A model generated the notes under the pieces. The model did no database searches. It saw nothing but the letters and a program-made list of their open reading frames with translations, and was not told where the DNA came from. From positions 248,001-312,000 of the forward strand of contig QEVO01000002.1 of assembly GCA_003577275.1 (NCBI GenBank): a DNA stretch of 64,000 nucleotides. The letters are read 5' to 3'. The translations under genes and the position numbers were made by a program. How positions within the stretch are numbered: the stretch's first letter is position 1; every line of letters starts with the position of its first letter. This DNA is from Pseudomonadota bacterium (GTDB taxonomy: Bacteria > Pseudomonadota > Alphaproteobacteria > Sphingomonadales > Govanellaceae). Positions 43,273 through 50,641 of the stretch are shown here, piece after piece.

Positions 43273-44047
43273 ATGACCCCCGACATCTCGCACTGGCGAT
43301 CATCCGAGCGCTACGAATACGTCGAAGGCCTCGTCTCGCCCGAACTCGCCTGGGAATGGCTGCGCCGGAACGAAGACTATCAGCGCGACTTCGAGGCCGC
43401 TCAGCTGGAACCGAACGCCGACACCGCAGCAACCGAGGCGACGAGGTCTCGATGGGGGCTGCGATTTCCTGTTGTCGCCGGCCCTCGACGCCAAAGAGGC
43501 CGCGCCCATCTGGGCACCCACCGTGAACACTGGCGTCGTACTACTGACCGCACCGCCTGCCATCCTGCCGAAGGACGGCACGTCACAATCCATTGACGCG
43601 CAGGCGTCCGGCCAATCAGACGCGCAAGGCTCCCACTTCGTTCACACCCTCAAGAACGGCGAACGGCTCCAGATCCTGCGCCTCAGCGGATTAGGCGCGG
43701 ACGAAGGCGCGGCGGCCGTCATCCCGCTCGGCCCCGAAGGCTTCGATCGGCTCGAGGCCGTCGCCCGTCTCCTGAGTTCGCTTCATGGTCGCGCGATCCC
43801 TGCCGACACGCGGCTCACGCGGCAGCAACGTCAACGTGCGCGACGGATGTTGCAGGCCGTGGACGGTCGTCTCAGCGGCGCCAGCTACCGCGAAATCGCC
43901 GTGACACTGTTCGGCACGCGCGACCTTGCTGATGAACCGTGGAAAACATCCTCGCGCAGGTTTGCGACGATGGACCTCGTGCGCGGCGGCCTCGCCATGA
44001 TCGCCGGCGGCTATCGACGCCTGCTGAGCCATCGCCGTCGACGCTAG
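43273..44047 (+). CDS. fseA: FseA-like excision activator encoded in two frames (+1 frameshift)
   Basis: The first frame (43273-43596) gives DISHWRSSERYEYVEGLVSP and WGLRFP, a DUF6499 transcriptional-regulator-like domain. The second frame continues as PALDAKEAAPIWAPTVNTGVV and a complete C-terminal DUF2285 HTH (SYREIAVTLFGTRDL, GGYRRLL) ending at 44047. A +1 shift near 43465-43475 makes one 257-aa protein. On ICEMlSym the homologous genes msi172/msi171 are fused by programmed +1 ribosomal frameshifting to make FseA, which activates rdfS. Here rdfS is the next gene, so the frameshift is probably functional rather than a mutation. Confidence 0.8.
43462..43476 (+). other. Probable programmed +1 frameshift site
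   Basis: Frame 1 reads CGA-TTT-CCT-GTT; frame 2 resumes at TTG-TCG-CCG-GCC, the in-register continuation by family pattern. Skipping one base at CCT-G joins the two. There is no stop in frame 1 until 43596, so the shift would compete with a longer frame-1 product. Confidence 0.55.
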
Positions 44048-44172
44048 CACGCCTGGTGTGGGGATTTGCTCCCGCCAGCTTCCCACTCCCTCCGCAACTT
44101 CGCGGTCCGCCAGGGTAGCCGCCAACCGCCGCTGTCCCCCTGCGGCTCTCGCGCAAACTCGGAGGCCCGATC

Positions 44173-44454
44173 ATGTCACCCAATGGCGCCGGCGTGCCGC
44201 AACGCTTTCTCCGCACGCCTGAAGCGGCCCGCTTCCTCGGTCTCTCGGATCGCACGCTCGAGAAGCACCGGACCTACGGCACCGGTCCCGCCTATCGCAA
44301 GCTTGGCGGGCGCGTGGTCTACGCGCTCGAGGACCTGAAAGCGTGGGCCGATCGCGGCTTCGTCACTTCGACGTCCGATCCGCGCGGGAGTGTCCTTCCC
44401 GCCAAGCGCCACGCCGCCGTCACGCCTGCCTTCGGCGGCGGCCAAGCCCGCTGA
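44173..44454 (+). CDS. rdfS: RdfS-like excisionase (recombination directionality factor)
   Basis: 93 aa. A MerR-like/HTH_17 winged helix: FLRTPEAARFLGLSDRTLEK, then YRKLGGRVVYALEDLKAWAD. Such small proteins bend DNA at att sites and turn the integrase towards excision. It lies 125 nt after the FseA-like gene and just before repA. In ICEMlSym rdfS is the first gene of the transfer operon activated by FseA. The cognate integrase is outside the window. Confidence 0.85.
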   Translation: MSPNGAGVPQRFLRTPEAARFLGLSDRTLEKHRTYGTGPAYRKLGGRVVYALEDLKAWADRGFVTSTSDPRGSVLPAKRHAAVTPAFGGGQAR

Positions 44455-44464
44455 GCCGTCCGAC

Positions 44465-45526
44465 ATGTCCCCGCGGCAGCGCCCCCTCTCCTTGAGCGAA
44501 CGATCGCGGCTCGACCCGTTTGTCGTCGCCACCGGCGACGCCAGTCCGCGCGACCAGCGCGATCTGATGGAGCGGCCCTTCTTCTCGCTCGCCAAGGCCA
44601 AGCGTACCTCACCGATCCACTACGAAGCCGGCGACGTCCGCGTCGAAGTCTTCGCGGTCCCGGAGCATGGCATGGCGACCATCTGGGATGCCGACATCCT
44701 GATCTGGGCCGCGAGCCAGATCGTCGAGGCCGCAAACCTCGGCTTTCAAACGTCACGCTTCCTGCGCTTCACGCCATATCAACTCCTGACCGCCATCGGG
44801 CGCCAGACCGGATCGCGCGACTATCGGCTCCTCAAGGGCGCTCTGGCACGCCTTCAGTCGACGGTCATCCGCACCACGATCCGCAACGGCGAGCATTGGC
44901 GGCGCCAGCAATTCTCCTGGATCAACGAGTGGGGGGAATGCACGACGCGCGACGGCCGCGTAGAGGGCATGGAGTTCGTCCTGCCCGACTGGCTCTATCG
45001 CGGTGTCATTGACCGCTCGCTCGTCCTCGCCATCGATCCCGCCTATTTCCGACTGACCGGCGGCATCGAGCGCTGGCTCTACCGGGTCGCCCGGAAGCAT
45101 GCCGGCCGTCAGCCAGCGGGCTGGACCTTCGAAATCGCGCACCTGCACGCCAAATCGGGCAGCCAGGCGCGTGTTTCCGACTTCGCCATCGACATCCGCC
45201 GCATCGTCGCCCGCCAGCCGCTGCCCGGCTATCGCTTGGCTCTGGAGCGCACCGGTCGTCAAGAACGCCTTCACATCCGCCCCATCAACTTGTCCACAGG
45301 CCCTGTGGATGGTGTTGTGGATGCGATCGGGACTTCGGGCGCAAATGGTATCGGGATTTCGGGCGTTGCCGGCTCGGGACTTCGGGCGCGGAAATCGCAA
45401 CTAACCCTCTGGCCTGAAACGGCGATTCCGAGCCTTAACTTTGAGTCTAACAAGGAATCTAACTTCTTGTTGGAGCGGGGCGACGGTGGAAAACCACCCC
45501 GCGGCCGACGGAGCGCGCGGTCATGA
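44465..45526 (+). CDS. repA: Replication initiator protein A (RPA family)
   Basis: 353 aa from ATG 44465, 10 nt after rdfS. The RPA-type initiator (PF10134) signature is present: DLMERPFFSLAKAKRTSPI, FLRFTPYQLLTAIGRQTGSR and VLAIDPAYFRLTGGIERWLY. It would open the element origin for theta replication, either as a plasmid or to maintain the excised ICE. Its 3' end contains DnaA-box-like and iteron-like repeats (see origin entry), as in repC-type genes that enclose their origin. It is coupled to parA by ATGA. Confidence 0.9.
   Translation: MSPRQRPLSLSERSRLDPFVVATGDASPRDQRDLMERPFFSLAKAKRTSPIHYEAGDVRVEVFAVPEHGMATIWDADILIWAASQIVEAANLGFQTSRFLRFTPYQLLTAIGRQTGSRDYRLLKGALARLQSTVIRTTIRNGEHWRRQQFSWINEWGECTTRDGRVEGMEFVLPDWLYRGVIDRSLVLAIDPAYFRLTGGIERWLYRVARKHAGRQPAGWTFEIAHLHAKSGSQARVSDFAIDIRRIVARQPLPGYRLALERTGRQERLHIRPINLSTGPVDGVVDAIGTSGANGIGISGVAGSGLRARKSQLTLWPETAIPSLNFESNKESNFLLERGDGGKPPRGRRSARS
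45290..45388. other. oriV: Candidate replication origin: DnaA boxes plus iterons inside repA
   Basis: DnaA-box-like sites TTGTCCACA (45290-45298), TGTGGATGG (45304-45312) and TGTGGATGC (45316-45324) are followed by three direct repeats of TCGGGAYTTCGGGCG at 45327, 45351 and 45374, a 23-24 bp period (about two helical turns). A less GC-rich stretch follows at 45430-45475. This arrangement is typical of iteron origins; its function is inferred. Confidence 0.6.
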
Positions 45527-46161
45527 TCGTCGCGTTGCTCAACCAGAAAGGCGGCGTCGGCAAAACGACGCTCGCCCTACATCTCGCCGGCGAATGGGCC
45601 AACCGCCATCAACGCGTCATGCTCATCGATGCCGATCCGCAGGGTTCCGCACTCGACTGGTCCGAAGCCCGCGCCCATGAAGGCCTGCCCCGCCGGTTCG
45701 CCGTCATCGGTCTGGCGCGCGACAACTTGCACCGCGAAGCGCCCGAACTGGCGCGCGGCGCCGATCATGTGGTGATCGATGGCCCCCCGCGGGTCGCCGG
45801 CCTCATGCGCTCGGCCCTGCTCGCCGCCGATCTCGTCCTCATCCCGGTTCAGCCGTCGCCCTTCGACGGATGGGCGTCAGCCGAGATGCTGGCACTGCTC
45901 CGCGAGGCACGCCTGTTCCGCCCGTCGCTTGTCGCCCGGCTCGTGCTCAACCGCTGTGGCGCGCGCACCATCATCGCACGCGAGACCGCCAAGGCGCTCG
46001 CCGAACACGATCCGCCGGTGCTGGCGAGCGCGATAGGCCAACGCGTCGGCTTCGCGGATGCCGCGCAATCCGGCCGCCTGATCTCGGAGCTCGATGGCCA
46101 GCGTGCCGGCACGCGCGAGATCGCAGCGCTTTGCGCCGAAGTTGGAAGGCTCGCACCATGA
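45523..46161 (+). CDS. parA: ParA-family partition ATPase
   Basis: 212 aa. Deviant Walker A KGGVGKTTLAL (12-22) and Walker B-like DHVVIDGPPRVAG are intact; the protein lacks the N-terminal HTH of larger ParAs, so it is a small type Ib ParA (ParF-like). It partitions the replicating element. It is translationally coupled to repA upstream and to a small RHH protein downstream, which probably plays the ParG/centromere-binding role. Confidence 0.92.
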   Translation: MIVALLNQKGGVGKTTLALHLAGEWANRHQRVMLIDADPQGSALDWSEARAHEGLPRRFAVIGLARDNLHREAPELARGADHVVIDGPPRVAGLMRSALLAADLVLIPVQPSPFDGWASAEMLALLREARLFRPSLVARLVLNRCGARTIIARETAKALAEHDPPVLASAIGQRVGFADAAQSGRLISELDGQRAGTREIAALCAEVGRLAP

Positions 46162-46397
46162 CCAGGCGCAGCTTCGCCGCGCGGCCCGGCGACCCGGACA
46201 CCTGGATCAAGGCCGCCGACGATCCGCGCGGCCGCAGGGCTGACGCCATCGCCTACACCGCGCGCCTCACGATCGACGTCACGCCGGACCTGCGCGGCCG
46301 GATCAAGGTCACCGCGTTCCAGCGCGGCCAAACCGTCGCGGACATGCTGCGCGAGCTCCTCGCGGGCGCGTTTCCTGCCGAGGGGGACGCGCCATGA
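46158..46397 (+). CDS. Small ribbon-helix-helix protein, probable ParG-like partner
   Basis: 79 aa from ATG 46158, overlapping the parA stop. YTARLTIDVTPDLRGRIKVT as beta strand and helix, then FQRGQTVADMLRELLAGAF is a ribbon-helix-helix C-terminal domain after a flexible basic N-terminus. With a ParF-type ParA this is the usual centromere-binding partner and autorepressor of the operon. The longer same-frame reading from 45870 is an artefact. Confidence 0.75.
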   Translation: MTRRSFAARPGDPDTWIKAADDPRGRRADAIAYTARLTIDVTPDLRGRIKVTAFQRGQTVADMLRELLAGAFPAEGDAP

Positions 46398-46909
46398 GCG
46401 CCTTGGCAATTCATGGCGCAGCGGGCGTTCGGCCGTCATCACCTCCGGGTCGGCTCACCGAGGTCGAACTGGTCTGGCGCGAGAAGCAGATCGAGCACTG
46501 GATCCGCTTCGGCCATGCGGTCCACGAACAGATCCTCGACCGACGGCGCCGCGTCCTCAGCTTCCCCGCCGGGGCTGTCTTCGCCTTCGTCCGCTGGGCA
46601 TCGAATGGCTTTGGCACCGTCGTCTCGCGCATCGACATCCTGCGCGCCGTCAGCGCGAGCGAAGGCTATCAGACGCTACCCTCGGTGCGGCCCGGTGGTG
46701 AAATCCTGCTGCAAACGAGCGGCTGGCCGAGCGTCGAACGGGTGCTGCTTCTGATCGACGCGATCGAAGCGCTCGACATCGACCCCGCCGAAGCTGCGCC
46801 TGACTATTGGCGCCATGTCCATAACCGGCTCGCCGCCGGGGACGCCCCGCGTTCCTACTCCCGACAGCAGCACCGCGCCTGGCGCCTGCGCCAGAGAGCC
46901 GAGCCATGA
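46394..46909 (+). CDS. DUF2840 protein
   Basis: 171 aa. DUF2840 sequence (LTEVELVWREKQIEHWIRFG, FAFVRWASNGFGTVVSRIDI) is always found between the partition genes and traF on Hyphomicrobiales conjugative elements. No catalytic motif is apparent; the function is unknown, probably linked to transfer. It overlaps its neighbours on both sides by 4 nt, so it is part of the tight parA-traF operon. Confidence 0.9.
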   Translation: MSALAIHGAAGVRPSSPPGRLTEVELVWREKQIEHWIRFGHAVHEQILDRRRRVLSFPAGAVFAFVRWASNGFGTVVSRIDILRAVSASEGYQTLPSVRPGGEILLQTSGWPSVERVLLLIDAIEALDIDPAEAAPDYWRHVHNRLAAGDAPRSYSRQQHRAWRLRQRAEP

Positions 46910-47451
46910 CGCGCGCCGGCTACCTGCTGACGGCCACGGGCGCCGCGCTCCTGCTGATCACGCTGGCGATGGTGCACGTTGCACCGCGGCTCGTCTGGAA
47001 CGCATCGGCCAGCGTCCCGGTCGGCCTCTATGAGATCGGTTCGGCGACGCCGCTCGAGGTCACCGACCTTGTCGCGGTCAATGCGCCGGAGCCGCTTGCC
47101 GCCTTCCTCGCGGACCGGGGTTATCTGCCGCGCGGCGTGCCGCTCTTGAAGCGCGTTGCCGCACTTCCCGGGCAGACGGTCTGCCGTGCGGGTGCCGCCA
47201 TCACCGTCGACGGAATCGCCCTCGGCAATGCGCTCGACCGCGACCGTCTGGGGCGCACGCTGCCCATCTGGAAGGGCTGCCACCAGATCGGCGCGAACGA
47301 ACTCTTCCTCATGAACATCGGCGTCCTAGACAGCCTCGACGGCCGCTACTTCGGGCCTCTCGCCGTCACCACCGTGATCGGGCGGGCCACGCCTCTCTAC
47401 ACCGACGAAGACGGCGACGGTCGCTTCGTTTGGCGCGCGCCGACGCGGTGA
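46906..47451 (+). CDS. traF: TraF, S26-family conjugal pilin peptidase
   Basis: 181 aa. One N-terminal membrane helix (LLTATGAALLLITLAMVHVA) is followed by the S26 peptidase core: the Ser in ASVPVGLYEI and the Lys in LLKRVAALPGQTVCRAG. In IncP-type systems TraF cleaves and cyclises the TrbC pilin; trbC lies at 60762-61094. The gene is coupled to DUF2840 upstream. Confidence 0.92.
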   Translation: MTRAGYLLTATGAALLLITLAMVHVAPRLVWNASASVPVGLYEIGSATPLEVTDLVAVNAPEPLAAFLADRGYLPRGVPLLKRVAALPGQTVCRAGAAITVDGIALGNALDRDRLGRTLPIWKGCHQIGANELFLMNIGVLDSLDGRYFGPLAVTTVIGRATPLYTDEDGDGRFVWRAPTR

Positions 47452-47496
47452 CGGCGCAGCCATGACCCGTTCCACCGCATCGCCAAGGAGGTTGCC

Positions 47497-47835
47497 ATGA
47501 GCCTGATCGGAGAATTCACCCGCACCAAGAGCGGCTATGGCGGCCGCATTCGCACGCTCGCCCTCGACGCCGCTCTGGTGCTCGTGCCGGCGGAGCACTC
47601 CGACGCCGAGAACGCGCCCGACTATCGCGTTCACCTCGGCGACGACGCCGATGGGCCTGAAGTGGGCGCGGGATGGAAGCGTACCGGCGAGAAGGCCGGC
47701 GAGTATGTGTCGTTGCAGCTCGACGATCCGACCTTCGCACAGCCGATCCGGGCCAACCTGTTCCAGTCGGCCGACGACAAGTCAGCATGGGGTCTCTACT
47801 GGAACCGGCCGATCAAGCGCAGCGAGCGGGACTGA
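47497..47835 (+). CDS. DUF736 protein (second copy)
   Basis: 112 aa, with AAGGAGG 6 nt upstream. MSLIGEFTRTKSGYGGRIRT and YVSLQLDDPTFAQPIRANLF show the DUF736 core, related to but clearly diverged from the copy at 30725. It lies between traF and the lytic transglycosylase, the standard position in these transfer clusters. Confidence 0.92.
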   Translation: MSLIGEFTRTKSGYGGRIRTLALDAALVLVPAEHSDAENAPDYRVHLGDDADGPEVGAGWKRTGEKAGEYVSLQLDDPTFAQPIRANLFQSADDKSAWGLYWNRPIKRSERD

Positions 47836-47838
47836 CCG

Positions 47839-48603
47839 ATGCGCGTCTCCCATCGCCAGCCCGCTGCTGGAGCGAAAGGGGCCGCCCGCCGACTGCCCTT
47901 CCTTCTCCTTTCCGGCCTGGCCTTTGCTGGCGCGATGCCCACGCCGTCTCTGGCGCAGCCCTCGGTCGTCGAGCGACCCGCTGCAGGCTCGCCCTACACG
48001 CAAGCGGTCGCCGAGGCAGCGCAGCGGTTCGGCATTCCCGAGCGCTGGATCTGGGCAGTCATGCGCCTCGAGAGCGGCGGTCGTGTCCGCGCGGTCTCGC
48101 CCAAAGGCGCGATGGGACTCATGCAGATCATGCCCGCGACCTGGGCGGATCTGCGGGCGCGCCACGGTCTGGGCGCCGATCCCTTTGACCCGCGCGACAA
48201 CATCCTGGCTGGTGCTGCCTATCTGCGCGAAATGCACGACCGCTACGGCGCGCCGGGCTTCCTTGCGGCCTACAATGCCGGCCCCGGGCGCTACGATGAC
48301 TATCTCTCGGCTGGCCGCGCGCTGCCCGCCGAGACCATCGCCTACGTGGCCGCGATCGCGCCGTTGATCGGCAGTGAGCCGCTCGCTGCCGGCGTTGCTG
48401 TCGCGACCGTCGACCCGCTCGCCTGGACTCGGTCTCCGTTGTTCGTCGCGCGCTCCAACGGCAGCGTTGCAGCAAACCGATCGCAGCCCAATCGTCAAAG
48501 GAACGACCGCCGAACGGCAGATCCGCAGCAACCCCCAATCGCCGCTTCGACGCAGACGGCAGGCATCTTCGTGGCCCGCGCCGATGATGGGGGGCGCCCA
48601 TGA
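47839..48603 (+). CDS. Lytic transglycosylase (conjugation-associated)
   Basis: 254 aa, three nt after DUF736. An N-terminal signal sequence (RLPFLLLSGLAFAGAMPTPS, SLAQ cleavage region) precedes an SLT domain with catalytic Glu in RLESGG, MGLMQIMPATW and YNAGPGRYDDYL. It would cut peptidoglycan locally so the Trb channel can cross the wall. The C-terminal 80 residues are unstructured and of varied sequence. Confidence 0.92.
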   Translation: MRVSHRQPAAGAKGAARRLPFLLLSGLAFAGAMPTPSLAQPSVVERPAAGSPYTQAVAEAAQRFGIPERWIWAVMRLESGGRVRAVSPKGAMGLMQIMPATWADLRARHGLGADPFDPRDNILAGAAYLREMHDRYGAPGFLAAYNAGPGRYDDYLSAGRALPAETIAYVAAIAPLIGSEPLAAGVAVATVDPLAWTRSPLFVARSNGSVAANRSQPNRQRNDRRTADPQQPPIAASTQTAGIFVARADDGGRP

Positions 48604-48715
48604 CCAGAATCGCATTCCGGCGCGGTGTAGCGAGTTCCCGGAAAGAGGCGGCATGGGGCGGTTGGGGCGAAGCACACACGACCAACAGACGGCGAGATAA
48701 AAGCGGCTCGCCACT

Positions 48716-48824
48716 CACGTGCAAGCCATTGCTTTCGCATGGCTTTTCACGTGCCGGTCGGTCGGGGACAGTGCCGCTTCCGGCTATTTTCCACGCTATT
48801 TCAAGGACATTGCCGGCACTGTCC
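48716..48824. other. oriT: Candidate oriT with two inverted-repeat sets
   Basis: Between the lytic transglycosylase and the relaxase lies a hairpin CACGTG-C-AAGCCAT / ATGGCTT-TT-CACGTG (48716-48753), then a perfect 11-bp inverted repeat GGACAGTGCCG / CGGCACTGTCC (48766-48776 with 48814-48824). The intervening segment has two similar GCTATTT blocks. Inverted repeats next to a relaxase gene are the normal build of oriT; the nic site is not identified. Confidence 0.6.
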
Positions 48825-48850
48825 GGCGCTTGGCCTGCCGGAGGCCGGCG

Positions 48851-50614
48851 ATGAGCGGCGGCGACAGCGACTTTCGGGTCCGGCCGGGCCGTATCGGTTC
48901 GACGCGGGCGCCGAAGCCCAAGAGCTTCATCAACCAGGTCCTGCGCGCCGCCAAGCGCTCGGGGCATGTCGGCACCGGCGGCGGTCCGGGCCGCAAGGCA
49001 TCCTGCTATGGCCGTTCGAGCTTCGGGCGCGGACGGATCGCGTTCAGCCGCGCGCGGCTTTTCAGCTCGTCGCGCCGGGTCGTCGTCAAGGCGCGGATCG
49101 CCCGCCACCAGGGCCGGGCCTTCCGGTCTGCGCCGCTCAATGCCCACCTCTCCTATCTCAAACGCGACGGCGTCACGCGCGACGGTGAAAAGGCCGTGAT
49201 GTTCGATGCCGACAGCGACCGCGCCGACGACGCTGGTTTCGCCGCGCGCTCCAAGAACGACCGGCACCATTTCCGCTTCATCATCTCGCCCGAGGACGCC
49301 GGCGAGATGACAGACCTGCGCGCCTTCACCCGCGACCTCGCGCGCCAAATGGAAGCCGATCTCGGGACCCGGCTCGATTGGGTCGCGGTCGATCACTGGA
49401 ACACCGACAATCCCCACGTCCACCTGCTGGTGCGAGGCGTCGACACCCAAGGCGCCGACCTCGTCATCTCACGCGACTACATCAGCCGCGGCTTGCGATC
49501 CCGGGCCGAGGATCTCGTGTCGATCGAACTCGGCCCGAAGCCGGAGCACGAGATCAAGACGGCGCTCGAGCGCGAAATCACGGCCGAGCGCTGGACGCGC
49601 CTCGATGTCGAGATTCGCATCGCCGCCGACGAAACCGGCTTCATCGACCTTCGTCCCGAGCAAACCGGCACCGCTGATCCCCAGACCCGCCGGCTCATGA
49701 TCGGCCGGCTCCAGCACCTGGAGAAGATGGGCCTTGCGTCATCCGCCAGCCCCGGCGAGTGGACGGTCGGCCTCGACGCCGAACGCCATTTGCGCGATCT
49801 CGGGCTTCGCGGTGACATCATCAAGACCATGCACCGCGCCTTTGCCGAGCGCGGTGAAGATCGCGCCGTCGCCGACTATGTCATCGAAGGCGGGAGCGGC
49901 CAGGCACCGATCATCGGGCGGCTGGTCGATCGCGGCCTGCACGACGAGCTGACGGGCGAAGCCTATGCGGTGATCGACGGCACCGACGGCCGCGCCCACC
50001 ACGTCCGGTTCCGCGGTATCGAAGCCTTCGAGCATGCGCCTGCGATCGGCGGCATCGTTGAGGTTCGGCGCTTTGGCCGAGCCGATGAGCCGCGCCCGAC
50101 GCTTGTTCTCGCGAGCCGGTCAGACCTCGAACTCGGCCAGCAGATCAAGGCGCCGGGGGCCACCTGGCTGGACCATCGGCTCGTGGAGGCGGACCCCATG
50201 CCGCTGTCGATGGGAGGCTTTGGGCGAGAGGTGCGCGACGCCATGCAGGCACGGGCCGAGCATCTCGCCGACCAAGGCCTCGGTCGCCGCCAAGGCCAGC
50301 GGATCATCCTGCAACGCGACCTCCTCGCCACGCTGCGGCGGCGCGAACTGGATGCGGTCGGGGCGCGCCTCTCCGCCGAGACCGGTCTGGCGCACATGAA
50401 ACCGACCGCCGGTGATCAGGTCGCGGGCACCTATCGCCAGCGTCTCGACCTCTCCTCCGGCCGCTTCGCGATGATCGACAATGGCCTCGGCTTCCAGCTC
50501 GTGCCCTGGTCCCGCGAGATCGAGCGCAAGCTCGGCCAGCATGTCGCCGGCGCCGTGAAGGACGGCGGCGGCATCGAATGGGGCCTCGGTCGCAAGCGCG
50601 GGCTCGCCCTCTAG
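48851..50614 (+). CDS. rlxS: RlxS-type relaxase (VirD2-like, DUF3363)
   Basis: 587 aa from ATG 48851; a longer frame from 48719 would cover the oriT repeats and is rejected. The N-terminus has the MOBP-type relaxase motif I region (NAHLSYLKRDGV) and motif III HWNTDNPHVHLLVRG with the HUH histidines, around residues 182-194. A DUF3363 C-terminal domain follows. It nicks oriT, stays bound to the 5' end and leads the strand to the recipient. The homologue is essential for transfer of ICEMlSym. Confidence 0.92.
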   Translation: MSGGDSDFRVRPGRIGSTRAPKPKSFINQVLRAAKRSGHVGTGGGPGRKASCYGRSSFGRGRIAFSRARLFSSSRRVVVKARIARHQGRAFRSAPLNAHLSYLKRDGVTRDGEKAVMFDADSDRADDAGFAARSKNDRHHFRFIISPEDAGEMTDLRAFTRDLARQMEADLGTRLDWVAVDHWNTDNPHVHLLVRGVDTQGADLVISRDYISRGLRSRAEDLVSIELGPKPEHEIKTALEREITAERWTRLDVEIRIAADETGFIDLRPEQTGTADPQTRRLMIGRLQHLEKMGLASSASPGEWTVGLDAERHLRDLGLRGDIIKTMHRAFAERGEDRAVADYVIEGGSGQAPIIGRLVDRGLHDELTGEAYAVIDGTDGRAHHVRFRGIEAFEHAPAIGGIVEVRRFGRADEPRPTLVLASRSDLELGQQIKAPGATWLDHRLVEADPMPLSMGGFGREVRDAMQARAEHLADQGLGRRQGQRIILQRDLLATLRRRELDAVGARLSAETGLAHMKPTAGDQVAGTYRQRLDLSSGRFAMIDNGLGFQLVPWSREIERKLGQHVAGAVKDGGGIEWGLGRKRGLAL

Positions 50615-50641
50615 CCAACAAGGAAGAAAGGACCGCCGCCG

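Noticed and set aside
48600..48854. 84-codon frame overlapping the transglycosylase stop
   Set aside because: It runs through the oriT-like inverted repeats and has no domain; the ATGA overlap is probably chance.
48128..49450. 440-codon minus-strand frame
   Set aside because: Antisense to the transglycosylase end, oriT-like region and relaxase start; no coherent protein.
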